This document shows, piece by piece, positions 38,942-48,860 of a stretch of DNA of 64,000 nucleotides. The position numbers were made by a program, and so were the translations under genes. The stretch spans positions 1 to 64,000 of the forward strand of contig PLUB01000075.1 in the NCBI GenBank assembly GCA_003164755.1, given 5' to 3'. A model generated the notes under the pieces. It made no database searches. It had not been told where the DNA came from and saw only the letters and a list, made by a program, of their open reading frames with translations. Numbering within the stretch: position 1 is the stretch's first letter; every line of letters begins with the position of its first letter. This DNA is from Methanosarcina sp. (GTDB taxonomy: Archaea; Halobacteriota; Methanosarcinia; Methanosarcinales; Methanosarcinaceae).

Positions 38942-39305
38942 GCGAGTGAGGCTCATAAGCTCCCTTCTGTTCCTGCAAAAATTTCCTGCCACCCATCAGT
39001 GGAGGGAAAGGCCCCGGAGGACTCTTGCAGTGACGGCATTCGGCTATGCGTTTCCAAAAATAACCGGGAGATTCCGAACTGCTCTTTATTCCCGATTTTC
39101 AACTTGCACCCACGAGGATTCGCCGTTTCATCCACTTTCCCTGAGACCTCAACGTATGTATCATCGCATTTTCAGGGCATGGTTCTCGTTTCTGTGCCAG
39201 AGCCTGGGCTCTCGCCCGACATCCTTTACAGATGTTCGTGTGTCCGGAGTGGTGGGGAGACTTTCCTCAGACCAGAAGGCCCGTCAGCCGTCCAGCCTCT
39301 CTCGC
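38942..39305 (-). ncRNA. rnpB: RNase P RNA
   Basis: Minus-strand transcript of about 364 bases, GC-rich against the AT-rich surroundings. The 5' end GCGAGAGAGGCT pairs with the 3' end AGCCTCACTCGC to form helix P1. After the 5' arm comes CTGAGGAAAGTCTCCCC, which is conserved region I; GGCACAGAAAC is conserved region IV; and GAACAGAAGGGAGCTTATG lies near the 3' end, as in other RNase P RNAs. It is the ribozyme that trims tRNA 5' leaders. Several open frames cross it on both strands; they are artefacts of its GC content. Confidence 0.85.
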
Positions 39306-39337
39306 ATGTTACTTCTCAATTGGCATTGATATTTTTA

Positions 39338-39349
39338 GGTATATATATC
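39338..39349 (-). promoter_or_regulatory. rnpB: TATA box for RNase P RNA
   Basis: On the minus strand AGATATATATACC lies about 35-40 bases before the P1 start, a suitable distance for an archaeal TATA box with a short leader. Confidence 0.5.
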
Positions 39350-39648
39350 TTTTTTGGAACCTGCATTTCCAAAGGTTGATCATTAGGATCTTTTTACACT
39401 AATATTGTGATATTTTGATTTTATTACCAGGTCAACTTATGAAGGTATATAAGTTCCTTGTACTTGATATAAATTTATGAATTTGAATGCAACAAAATAT
39501 TAATATATATGTATTATAATCCGTAAGTTATAGATGGATTTTTCCATTTTTCAAGGATCGTCGAAAGAAAATTATCGTTACTTTTTGATATCTGACAATG
39601 AGTATCATTTTTTTGTCAGTTTCCAGGCTTATTTTTAAGAGGTAAAAC

Positions 39649-40788
39649 ATGAGTGATTGTCTGTTCGATTTGCATATTGGCTATGTCCGTTTTAAAAATC
39701 CTATCACACTAGCTTCAATGGCAGGAATTGTAGATAGTGGTTTTGCTAACAAGTATGCAAGTAATGCAGGTCTGGTAGTTCTTGGAGCTTTCAATCTGGA
39801 TAAGGCTTCAATGACTGTTGCATCAGATCTAGTAGCAATGGGTAGAAAAGAGTTCATCTCCGATGAACCCATGGAACTTATAAAAAAGGAAATTCGGGCA
39901 ATAATGTCCGAAAGTGCAGTTGCGGTAAATGTCAGAAGTACTAAACTCGAATCCCTCATCGAAGCTGCAAAACTCATAAAAGAAGAGGGGGCAATCCTTG
40001 AGTTAAATGCCCATTGCAGGCAACTGGAAATGCTCGAGGTAGGAATAGGGGAAGCTCTACTCCATGATTTTCCACGACTTTCTACTTGGATCAAGGCGAT
40101 AAAGGAGACTGGAGTCGTACTTTCAGTAAAAGTGAGGGCAAACGTTGTTGATGACATAGAGCTTGCAAGGCTCATAGATATGTCAGGTGCCGACATAATG
40201 CACTCTGACGCTAGCCGAAATGATTTTGGGGCTGACCTTGATGCGATCAGTAATTACAGGGATGCTACAAGGCTCTTCCTGATAGGTAATAATTCGATCA
40301 CTGATTTTGAAGGAGCAAAGGATATGTTTTCCCGCGGTGCTGACATGGTATCTGTTGCCAGGGGAGTCCTGCAGAATCCTGAACTTATAAGGGAGCTGGT
40401 AGAGAGCGTTAGTTCCTATCAGCGATCCATTGGCTGGTATAATGTTCCTAAGCACGTGTGCAGTGATGGTGACTTCAGAGCTCTGGCTTTTTGTTGCCGT
40501 CCTGTTAAACCCTGCTCTGTGCACGAAAAATTTCGAAAATTGGGTTATACAGCAGAAGAATTTGCCAAGACGAAGTTTGACTTTGCGAAGGGAACTATGC
40601 TGGAGTTCGGAGGAGATACCTGCTTCGGAAGCCTGGTTTGGTGTTGTAAAATCACCAAGCCCTGCTGGCTTAGGGATGGTGCGTTAAACACAATTGGTCT
40701 CTCTGATGTAGAGTACATGAAACTTAAAAAGCAACTGGCCGAATACTTACTGGATAATGCTAGGGTCCCTGTAAATGAGTCCCATTAA
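39649..40788 (+). CDS. Methanogenesis marker protein 9
   Basis: A 379-residue protein with an N-terminal FMN-type TIM barrel like dihydrouridine synthase (NPITLASMAGIVDSGFA, ELNAHCRQLEMLEVG, SVKVRANVVDD, MVSVARGVLQNPEL). It has a C-terminal Cys-rich domain with FCCRPVKPCSVHEKF and LVWCCKITKPCWLRDG. That cysteine-rich end is characteristic of methanogenesis marker 9, a family found across methanogens with no confirmed function. The tRNA-dihydrouridine synthase resemblance may be structural only. The ATG at 39649 follows TTAAGAGGTAAAAC. The end overlaps the next gene by 14 bases. Confidence 0.85.
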   Translation: MSDCLFDLHIGYVRFKNPITLASMAGIVDSGFANKYASNAGLVVLGAFNLDKASMTVASDLVAMGRKEFISDEPMELIKKEIRAIMSESAVAVNVRSTKLESLIEAAKLIKEEGAILELNAHCRQLEMLEVGIGEALLHDFPRLSTWIKAIKETGVVLSVKVRANVVDDIELARLIDMSGADIMHSDASRNDFGADLDAISNYRDATRLFLIGNNSITDFEGAKDMFSRGADMVSVARGVLQNPELIRELVESVSSYQRSIGWYNVPKHVCSDGDFRALAFCCRPVKPCSVHEKFRKLGYTAEEFAKTKFDFAKGTMLEFGGDTCFGSLVWCCKITKPCWLRDGALNTIGLSDVEYMKLKKQLAEYLLDNARVPVNESH

Positions 40789-41803
40789 TATCGATTTTTC
40801 CTGTCCCATGCCTGACGGGGCGGAAGACCCACAGATCATAAGTCTTATTGCTCGTTGTGCTCAGCTTGCTATGTTGCTGGAGGTCTCTGCTTCTCCCAAG
40901 CCGGGAAATATAGATCGGGAACATAACTATCCGGATACCTGTTTTGAGCATTTTATAGCTTCTTCAGTGAGTGTTTATCCTACAATTGAAATGGCTGCAA
41001 GAAGTAAGAGTGGAATAGGGGCGCTTTTCAGGAGTGCAGTTTGTGAGAGTTCTGCTTGGCAACAGGGAGGCAATACTCATTTTGGGGCTTTTCTATTACT
41101 GATTCCCCTTTCAATGGCTGCGGGAGAATTATTACATTCAAGTGGGAAAGTCCGTTGTGAGCTTTCACCAGAAAAATTTGAGGATCTTGCTTCCCGTGCT
41201 TATTTTTTTGTCAGAGCAACGGACTGTGAGGATGCTGTCGAATTTTATAGGGCTTTCGATATGGCAGGAGTTAGAGTAAACAGTGTGGATGAATTTAGCC
41301 TTGAAGATCTCAAATCAACTGCTGAACTCAGGGGGCAAAAAGTTACGCTTTATGAGCTCATGGGGATGGCTGAAGGATATGATATGATTGCAGGGGAATG
41401 GGTATCAGGATTCGGCTGCTGCCTTGAAGGAGCAAATAGTATAACAAAGTTCATGCAATCCAGAAGTTCAGGAGTAGAATACTCAGTTTTGAACTGTTCG
41501 GGTTCAGATATCAACGAAGCTATAGTATATACATTTTTGAAATTGCTTTCCAGGCACAGAGACACTTTTATCCAGACAAAATTCGATAAAGCTACTGCAG
41601 ATTACGTATCATCCAGGGCATGTGATCTTCTACTGGCCTATGAAAAGCCTTCAGACAATGGGATCATCGACTTTGCATCTATGCTTCCTGCAGTAAAGGA
41701 ATTTGACATCGAACTTCTTAAAAAGAGAATCAATCCAGGTTCAACAGCGGACATCGTTATTGCCGGAATTTTCATTGCTCTTCTGGGAGGATTACGCTTT
41801 TGA
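40775..41803 (+). CDS. CitG-like (triphosphoribosyl-dephospho-CoA synthase family) protein
   Basis: A 342-residue member of the CitG/MdcB family, which transfers nucleotide phosphoribosyl units. The core is visible: LEVSASPKPGNIDRE, then SSAWQQGGNTHFGAFLLLIP (the GGNTHFG motif), and DINEAIVYTFLKLLSRHRDT. Methanogens lack citrate lyase, so the true substrate must differ; the family recurs in clusters for C1 cofactor synthesis in methylotrophs. It starts inside the end of mmp9 and ends overlapping the DUF447 start, so the three are co-translated. A pterin or related nucleotide cofactor role is inference. Confidence 0.8.
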   Translation: MSPINIDFSCPMPDGAEDPQIISLIARCAQLAMLLEVSASPKPGNIDREHNYPDTCFEHFIASSVSVYPTIEMAARSKSGIGALFRSAVCESSAWQQGGNTHFGAFLLLIPLSMAAGELLHSSGKVRCELSPEKFEDLASRAYFFVRATDCEDAVEFYRAFDMAGVRVNSVDEFSLEDLKSTAELRGQKVTLYELMGMAEGYDMIAGEWVSGFGCCLEGANSITKFMQSRSSGVEYSVLNCSGSDINEAIVYTFLKLLSRHRDTFIQTKFDKATADYVSSRACDLLLAYEKPSDNGIIDFASMLPAVKEFDIELLKKRINPGSTADIVIAGIFIALLGGLRF

Positions 41804-42438
41804 CCAAACTTTTCTCTGAATATTCAAAGTACGGAAGTGAATTTTCCACTGTAGATATTTCCGCATTCGGAATCCTGGAAGGAATTTCCGAAACAATTGT
41901 AAGCACAGGTCTGAAATATCCTAATGCTGCTCCAATTGGAATAATCGTGAAGGATGGAAAGTATTTTGTCAGACTTTTCAGAGGTAGTCATACTTGGGCA
42001 AATGTCCTTAAAGAAGGATATATGGGCGCAAACGTAGTTTATAATCCTCTGCTTTTTGTACGTTCAACTTTTTTCGACCTTGAACCTTCTGAGTTTGACT
42101 ATGTGCCTGCTCACAAGCTCAATTTTCCCGTCCTGAAAGAAGCTGCAGCTTGGATCATTTTCAAATGCATTAATGTAATGAACACAGATCAGACCCTAGT
42201 AGCAGATCTTATTCCCATGAATGCAGGTTTCAATGAGGTTCATAAAAAAAATATTCTGGTTCCAAACAGAGGATTCAATGCAGTGCTTGAAGCTACTGTT
42301 CATGCAACCCGCTACCAGCTCTCAGGCGACAAAAAATACATCGAATTGATCCAGCATTATGAAAATTTAGCTTCCAAGTGTGGAGGAGAAAATGAGAAAA
42401 AGGCAATGAAATTGCTTCATGAAGTGCTGGAGTTCTGA
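41800..42438 (+). CDS. DUF447 family protein
   Basis: A 212-residue DUF447 protein: FGILEGISETIVSTGLKYPN, APIGIIVKDGKYFVRLFRGS, TWANVLKEGYMGANVVYNPL and VPNRGFNAVLEATVHATRYQ. The fold is predicted in the literature to be flavin-reductase-like, from memory. The start is a TTG at 41800 overlapping the previous stop by three bases, with CTGGGAGGA nine bases upstream; no ATG fits. Third and last gene of the mmp9 operon. In methylotrophic bacteria DUF447 genes occur in tetrahydromethanopterin/methanofuran gene clusters, which fits a cofactor role here. Confidence 0.82.
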   Translation: MTKLFSEYSKYGSEFSTVDISAFGILEGISETIVSTGLKYPNAAPIGIIVKDGKYFVRLFRGSHTWANVLKEGYMGANVVYNPLLFVRSTFFDLEPSEFDYVPAHKLNFPVLKEAAAWIIFKCINVMNTDQTLVADLIPMNAGFNEVHKKNILVPNRGFNAVLEATVHATRYQLSGDKKYIELIQHYENLASKCGGENEKKAMKLLHEVLEF

Positions 42439-43508
42439 CTCTTTTTATGGCTTACATCTGCTTTACACAAGTGCTGATAGGTTCTTTTTTTCATTATTTG
42501 TTATCTCAAATCCTTTGTTAGAAAATTATATTATCCTTCTACTATGTTCTTTATTTTCATGAGTTCTAAGCGGATTTCATTTGGTATTAAAAGTGCTGGT
42601 AATTTTTTGGGTCACAGTTACTAGGTCTCAAATAAAATTGAGCTTAAATATCCCATATTTCCGTAGTTCCAAAATCATTTCTACAAATCAAAGAATATTT
42701 ATAAAGTTATTTAAGGTACTGAAGCAGTTGCTTAGGACAATAGCAGTGAACCTTTTTGTTATGGCAGTGACCTTTCTAGCAAAATAAAAGTACCAAATTC
42801 GAACACTATCATAACCACAAAGCTAAGGTTTCTTCGTCTAAAGGCTCCAAGGCTAAATTGAATGATTCAAAATATAAAACTTATTTGAATAAACATGAAC
42901 AAAAAAACCACTCCAAAAACCATGAAGCAGAAAAAAATCACCAATGTGACGTAGATAAAAAATAGTTTGATTTTCATTTCCATTAAATGAAAGTAGTGAC
43001 AGAAACGACAAATCTCGGTCCTGGCTTCTAGTGATCCAAAAATCATTGATAAAGCAAAACGATTAATGACCATTATAATGGAATTATGAAAACTGACTGC
43101 ACTTTCACTCTAATATTATGAGTGAGATATAATTCAAATATTGGAAGGTATCATAATCACACCGGTTTTTATTTCTATTGATTGTTATTTCACTTATATT
43201 GATTAATTCTATTGCTATTTTATTTAGTATTTACTTCGTTATATTATATATTAGTCAGATTTTCGACTCTTGACATCAAAAAATGGCTGATGGTGGGGCT
43301 ATTTAAGGCATGTTCTTGAGTCGGCTTTGCACTTAATGTCAGAACTTACTAAACACTCGTAGTGATTTTGTGTACAAAAATTAATTTTATAATTATGCAC
43401 CATCAAAAAAGATTATTGAAAATTTTTGTTTTGTAGTAAAAGTATGTTTGTGTAACAGTTATATAACTTTTAATTTATTCCTGTATATAAAATGAGTTGA
43501 GGGTAATG
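42439..43508. other. Gene-free AT-rich DNA
   Basis: Open frames at 42581-42787 (plus) and 42867-43073 (minus) have hydrophobic, low-complexity products and no ribosome binding sites, so I do not call them. 'cggctttgcactta' near 43322 echoes the palindrome at 34361 without forming a hairpin. Confidence 0.45.
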
Positions 43509-43690
43509 TCAAGGAAGAATCCAAGTTGGAATATTTGTTTCAAAATCTTTCTTTTTTGATTCTTCAAATAGTTTTATTTCATCTTTCGTGAGGTCATTCA
43601 TAGTTATTTTATTCTCGGTCACATATTCAAAGATTATTTTATATACAGTAGGGGGCTTGAATTTATTCTTAAACCCATCGTATTTTTTCC
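43509..43690 (-). pseudogene. C-terminal coding fragment, family unknown
   Basis: The minus strand reads FKPPTVYKIIFEYVTENK, then ITMNDLTKDEIKLFEESKKK and a stop, with normal-looking codons but no start. It is probably the end of a truncated gene. I do not recognise it. Confidence 0.35.
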
Positions 43691-43821
43691 GATGGCATTT
43701 TAGTTACCACCACACTTTAAAATTATTTTAAAGTAATTGGTGTAAACCTGATTTATCGATTTATCCTTTGAGAAAATCAATTTCTAAAATCCTTACATAC
43801 TAGGGTTATCAATGGGGTGAG

Positions 43822-43829
43822 TTTATATA
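43822..43829 (+). promoter_or_regulatory. TATA box of the thermosome gene
   Basis: GAGTTTATATAGAAG lies 80 bases before the start codon and is the strongest TATA-like site upstream, predicting a leader of about 50 bases. Confidence 0.55.
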
Positions 43830-43901
43830 GAAGTACAAACATGTAAACTGCGATTCTAATTCAAGAGCTATTCCAAACTCATCTTAATGGAGGAGTAAAT
43901 T

Positions 43902-45554
43902 GTGGCAGGACAGCCAATATTCATTTTAAAAGAAGGAAGTAAGCGAACCAGAGGCAGGGATGCCCAAAGCAACAACATCATGGCTGCAAAGGCAGTAGCT
44001 GAAGCGGTCAGAACAACCCTAGGTCCCAAGGGTATGGACAAAATGCTCGTTGATTCAATGGGAGATGTGGTCATTACAAATGACGGGGCAACCATTCTCA
44101 AAGAAATGGACATCGAACACCCTGCAGCAAAGATGGTAGTAGAAGTAGCTAAAACCCAGGATGAACAAGTCGGAGACGGTACTACCAGTGCAGCTGTAGT
44201 CGCAGGTGAACTCTTAAAGAAAGCTGAAGACTTAATCGAACAGGAAATCCACCCGACAATTATTGCATCAGGGTACAGGCTTGCAGCCGAAAAAGCCGTG
44301 GAAGTTCTTAACTCCTTGGCAATGCCAGTAACCATTTCTAACCGTGACCTTCTAATCAGCATCGCTGAAACTGCAATGACTGGAAAGGCTGCGGAGTTCG
44401 CCAAAAAGCTTCTCTCTAATATTTCAGTTGATGCTGTCACAAGCATTGTTGACACAAACGGGAAGAACATTATTGATAAAGAAAATATCAATGTTGTTAA
44501 GAAGGTCGGTGGCAAGGTGGAAGACTCTGAATTTATTCAGGGCATGATTATTGATAAGGAAAGAATCCACCCCAATATGCCTCAAAAGGTTAAGGATGCA
44601 AAGATCATGCTCCTCAACACTGCAATTGAACTCAAGGACACTGAAATAGATGCAGAAATCTCTATAACCTCTCCAGACCAGCTTCAATCCTTCCTTGACC
44701 AGGAAGAGCAGATGTTAAAAAAGATAGTTCAGAGGGTTATCGGTAGCAAGGCAAATGTTGTCTTTTGTCAGAAGGGGATTGAAGATCTTGCCCAGCACTA
44801 CCTTGCAAAGGCAGGAATTTTTGCTGTTCGGAGGGTTAAAAAAAGCGATATGGAAAAGCTTGCAAGAGCAACAGGTGGCAAACTCATTACTAACCTAGAT
44901 GAGGTCACTCCTGAAGACCTTGGATACGCAGGACTCGTAGAGGAGAAAAAGGTCGGCGGGGACCACATGACCTTTGTCACAGGTTGCCACAACCCGAAGG
45001 CTGTAAGCATCCTGCTTCGTGGTGGCACAGAGCATGTAGTTGAAAGTATAAACAGTGCTCTTGAAGATGCACTTCGTGTGGTAGCAGTTGCAATTGAGGA
45101 CGGAAAGCTCGTTGCAGGCGGTGGCTCTCCTGAAGTTGAAGTTGCACTAAGGCTCCAGGAATATGCAGCAACTCTTGAAGGCAGAGAACAGCTTGCAGTG
45201 AAGGCCTATGCCGAAGCTCTCGAAGTTATTCCAAGAACTCTTGCAGAAAATGCCGGACTCGATCCCATTGACATGCTCATGGAGCTGCGTTCCCAACATG
45301 AGAAGGGTGTTAAAACTGCAGGGCTTAACGTTTTCGAAGGCAAGGTTGTTGACATGTGGAAGGATTTCGTAGTTGAACCTCTCAGAGTCAAGACTCAGGT
45401 CATTAATGCCGCAACCGAGTCTGCAGTTATGATCCTAAGGATCGACGATGTAATTGCTTCTACTCGTGCAGCCCCTGGCCCAGAAGAAGGAATGCCTCCA
45501 GGAATGGGCGGAATGCCTCCAGGAATGGGCGGAATGCCTCCTGGAATGATGTAA
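43902..45554 (+). CDS. thsB: Thermosome subunit (group II chaperonin)
   Basis: A 550-residue HSP60 group II chaperonin that folds proteins in an ATP-driven double-ring cage. ATPase motifs are [22 protein letters not shown] and GDGTTSAAV (GDGTT at 91-95), with [11 protein letters not shown] near the C-terminal equatorial part and a Gly-Met-Pro tail of three GMPPGM repeats. The start is GTG at 43902, preceded by ATGGAGGAG. Methanosarcina species encode several paralogues; which one this is (alpha, beta or gamma) I cannot say, so the symbol is tentative. Convergent with cdc6, with a terminator hairpin between. Confidence 0.93.
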   Translation: MAGQPIFILKEGSKRTRGRDAQSNNIMAAKAVAEAVRTTLGPKGMDKMLVDSMGDVVITNDGATILKEMDIEHPAAKMVVEVAKTQDEQVGDGTTSAAVVAGELLKKAEDLIEQEIHPTIIASGYRLAAEKAVEVLNSLAMPVTISNRDLLISIAETAMTGKAAEFAKKLLSNISVDAVTSIVDTNGKNIIDKENINVVKKVGGKVEDSEFIQGMIIDKERIHPNMPQKVKDAKIMLLNTAIELKDTEIDAEISITSPDQLQSFLDQEEQMLKKIVQRVIGSKANVVFCQKGIEDLAQHYLAKAGIFAVRRVKKSDMEKLARATGGKLITNLDEVTPEDLGYAGLVEEKKVGGDHMTFVTGCHNPKAVSILLRGGTEHVVESINSALEDALRVVAVAIEDGKLVAGGGSPEVEVALRLQEYAATLEGREQLAVKAYAEALEVIPRTLAENAGLDPIDMLMELRSQHEKGVKTAGLNVFEGKVVDMWKDFVVEPLRVKTQVINAATESAVMILRIDDVIASTRAAPGPEEGMPPGMGGMPPGMGGMPPGMM

Positions 45555-45599
45555 TTCCTAAAATAAATCCCAAGATTAACTCGGGCTAATTAGGAGAGG

Positions 45600-45624
45600 G
45601 CACAGTTTTCAAACTGTGCTTTTA
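45600..45624 (+). terminator. Terminator after the thermosome gene
   Basis: A perfect inverted repeat GCACAGTTT/AAACTGTGC, followed by TTTT. It lies 46 bases after the thermosome stop and also between the two convergent genes. Confidence 0.7.
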
Positions 45625-45741
45625 ACATTAGCCTTAAAAAATTAAAGTCTGGAGAATAATCTTTCTAGCTTTTCACTAGAAATCCATGTGAATCTCTGTT
45701 TCCGAGATTTTTATATACTGATGAGAATTAAAATTATCTAT

Positions 45742-46881
45742 TCAGCTCCTTTCAAGGCAGTTAAGTATATCCTCGGTCTCGTACTTTGTTTTTATGATTC
45801 TTGTTCTGCCTCTCTGACCCTTACCCGAAAAATCCGCATCCACGTAGTTAAGCATCTGGAGCCTGTTTACAATTCCGTAAAAACGGGTATATCCTAGGTG
45901 CGTCAGTTCATGGAATGACTTGTAGAGCTCCCCGGCATGAATTTCTCCTTTTCTTGCTATTAACTCGAGTAAACGTTTTTCAGGATACGAAAGTAGGCTT
46001 ATGCCCCTACAAAGGTGGAGCAGTTTGGATGCTTCATATGCTTTTTCTACATCTTCATAGGAAATTGTACGGTTTCCCCTACGTTCTGCATTAAAACCGG
46101 AGCGCTTAAGAAGATCTATTCCAATTCTGAGGTCTCCTGTCTTTTCTACATACGAGACAACAAGTTTCAGTAATTCATCCGAAATTACCTTTGGATAGAA
46201 TCCATACTTTATCCTGTCCTTGAGAATATCCAGAATTTCCGCATTCTCGTACTTCGGGAAAGGTATCTCTTCCGGCAGAAAAATTGAATTCACCCTGGAA
46301 TCTATACAGTAGAGGTCAGATGTATCATTCACAATTCCGGTTATCCCTATTTTCACTCCTGGGTACTGTTCATGAGCCCTCAACAGTGAATACATCACTT
46401 CATTGGTATGCCCTCCTTCATAGCAAAGATAATTGAGGTCATCCAGGGCAACAAGCAAAACCTTTTCTGAAGAAATAAGGAAATTAACTACTTTTTCAAA
46501 GATCTTCCGAAATGCAATTCCAGAATTGGGTGGCGAAATCCCAAAAATTTTCCTGTAAATTCTCGAGATTACTGCAAAGCGTGTGGAATCAATCTGGCAA
46601 TTGACTTTTACAACAACTACATTAGGAGCATGGGCTTCTACTTCTTTAAAAATCTTCATAACTGCACTGGTCTTTCCTGTTCCAGGCGGACCTACAAGCA
46701 AACAATTCAAAGGACGCACGCTGCGCAGAGCTGGCTTGAGAGCAAACTTGAGCGCATCCAACTGTGAATCTCTATGAGGGAAATATTCGGGTAGATAGTC
46801 AGGCTCAAGCACGGAAAGGTCTTTAAATAATGTTTCATCCCAGAGTAAGATGTCATTATCGGTCAAGGGAACTTGCTCCAT
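45742..46881 (-). CDS. cdc6: Orc1/Cdc6 replication initiator
   Basis: A 379-residue AAA+ initiator: Walker A GPPGTGKT at residues 64-71, Walker B-type LLVALDDLNYL (Asp-Asp instead of Asp-Glu), a sensor-like IGITGIVND, an arginine-containing lid and a C-terminal winged helix (IARKGEIHAGELYKSFHEL). It binds origin repeats and loads MCM. The DD form and the diverged N-terminus fit the Cdc6-2 type rather than the canonical origin-bound Cdc6-1; this is an inference. The start ATG at 46881 has no strong ribosome binding site. The upstream 2 kb is gene-free and AT-rich, but I found no clear origin repeats. Confidence 0.92.
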   Translation of the reverse strand: MEQVPLTDNDILLWDETLFKDLSVLEPDYLPEYFPHRDSQLDALKFALKPALRSVRPLNCLLVGPPGTGKTSAVMKIFKEVEAHAPNVVVVKVNCQIDSTRFAVISRIYRKIFGISPPNSGIAFRKIFEKVVNFLISSEKVLLVALDDLNYLCYEGGHTNEVMYSLLRAHEQYPGVKIGITGIVNDTSDLYCIDSRVNSIFLPEEIPFPKYENAEILDILKDRIKYGFYPKVISDELLKLVVSYVEKTGDLRIGIDLLKRSGFNAERRGNRTISYEDVEKAYEASKLLHLCRGISLLSYPEKRLLELIARKGEIHAGELYKSFHELTHLGYTRFYGIVNRLQMLNYVDADFSGKGQRGRTRIIKTKYETEDILNCLERS

Positions 46882-47319
46882 CTGTATATTGCTGAATGGT
46901 GTTGAAAGTCATTGGGCTGTAAAATCATGTTTTCTGAAGCGGAACTTAAAATGTTACAGGGAAATTGGTAAGATAAGTTCTGCATTTTTACTGAGAATCT
47001 ATTTGAATATTGAAGTCAGGATCTAATAAAATAAATCAATTTTGTGATAAATATATATAATGCTCTTTTTAAAATTTGAATAGATATATTTTACTGCATT
47101 TTAACTTATTTGAATTTAACATTCTATATGTTTCAGTTGTGCTCCATTAGCTTGTTGAGGTATAATCTTAGAATAAACTTTAATCAACTGCATTCTTTTT
47201 CTAATATTACCCTGCGTATTCCACAATAAAAACTCAAATTTGCGGTTGTGCACCCTGCTGCAAGCAACTGGATATGTTTACACCACCAATTTGAATATTA
47301 AGAAATTATTCAAAATCAA
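46882..47319. other. Gene-free DNA upstream of cdc6
   Basis: AT-rich. Origins often lie beside cdc6, so this is a candidate location, but I see no repeated origin-recognition boxes. Confidence 0.35.
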
Positions 47320-47770
47320 TACTTTCATTTGCTTATATGATTTTTTTTCGTAATAATTTCCCTGATTTTCAACATCGTTTTTAATGAAATTGGAAGTCTT
47401 ACCATCACCCACAGTTCCAATATTCCCTCCTTTACTCCGTAATTCACCACCAAATCTTTTTTTGATTTTAAGTATTATTAAATATTTTTCTTGCTGTGAT
47501 ACTTTTGATAATCTGCCTCACTCTTGGAGGAGAATCTTTTGGTTCAGCAAAAACAAAAAGATGTATATGATCACTATCAATATCTATTGAATCAAACTCA
47601 AAAAATTGCTTTGTACCAGTTTTAAGGCATGCTTATTTGAAATAATTGATGATGTGTTTTTCTACAAAATTTTTTTCCCGATACTTAATATAAAAAAACA
47701 TATGATCTCTTGTTATATAACACAATATTTTGCGTGACTTAGTTTCTTTTTATAGTGGACAGTTATCTTG
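47320..47770 (-). mobile_element. IS200/IS605 tnpA fossil
   Basis: The third member of the minus-strand group (see 1-700 and 27170-27720). The complement of 47350-47620 gives pieces such as FEFDSIDIDSDHIHLFVFAE and the C-terminal NWKSYIENQ-like region in broken frames. Non-functional. Confidence 0.6.
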
Positions 47771-48860
47771 TTAAGTATATGGACTAAAAAATGGTACTAA
47801 AAGATTCCCAATTGATTAAGGAATTAGTTTTAGCAATGTTGCCTTCAACTAACTGAAAACATATGTATTATATTTTAAGAACAAAATCAGGAAAAGTTTG
47901 GATGAGTTAAAATTAATGTTAAGAGACTTAAACTCTTTAATACTCAAATTATGTAAGTCTATTAAAATTCGCTATACTGTATCATACTATATCATTATTT
48001 TTTCAATTTTATTTTTAGTATAGTGAAGAGTTGTACTTGTCCAGTACAAATTTAGATCAGCTTCTTCTATATCATAAACAAAGAATAGACTGCTCAAAAT
48101 ATCAGAGTGAATTCCCTTTGTTATTCTCGAAAATTTCAAGAATTATGTAAAGAACTCTTAATTGAATATTTCAAGATTCATTTGTAGATAAGTTTTTATT
48201 GATTTAACAATTTTCTAACTTCTTCGATGCTAAAATTATCTGTGAGCTTATATAGTCAACAAGATTATCAATAAGTTATTGGGATCCAAATCCTTTCTTT
48301 ATACTTGCTAAAATCTCACAAAAATTAAATTTTCATGAAAGATTGAACAGCAAGAATATATCTGATAGGAAGTATATATTTTTTTAGAAATTGTGGGGTT
48401 GTCCTCTATTTTGTGTTTGTATTCATTTGACAGAATTTCACAATAATAGTACTTATTTTTACCCACTTTTTAAAATTAGGATAATGAGTATTTTTCATCA
48501 AAAAGCTCCATTATATACCTTCTAAACGATTTTCCTTTTTGTTCGGACTTGTTTTCAAAAATTATGTAGATAATATTCTTTAGCTTCTAAATATATCTAT
48601 ATGTTATAATTTATTTTTATATTATAAAATTATAATGTCTCTAAATGTTTATAAATATGGTATTCTGGGCCAGGAAAAAAGTGTATATGTTTAAAACAAG
48701 AAAAAATCTTAAAAATTCACCATTGGAGTTGGATTACTTTTAAATACTGATAAGAGTTTTCCGTAAAAACCTTAATATAAAAAAGGATATATTATACTAG
48801 AGAAAAATTTAAACTTATTTAAAATAATCAAAAAAATTTAAAATAGATGGGTTAACACCT
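47771..48860. other. Gene-free AT-rich DNA
   Basis: No gene or repeat that I can support. The bases directly before 48861 lack a good ribosome binding site. Confidence 0.4.

Noticed and set aside
38928-39379. Two overlapping frames of 126-133 residues
   Set aside because: They fall on the RNase P RNA, whose GC content removes stop codons.
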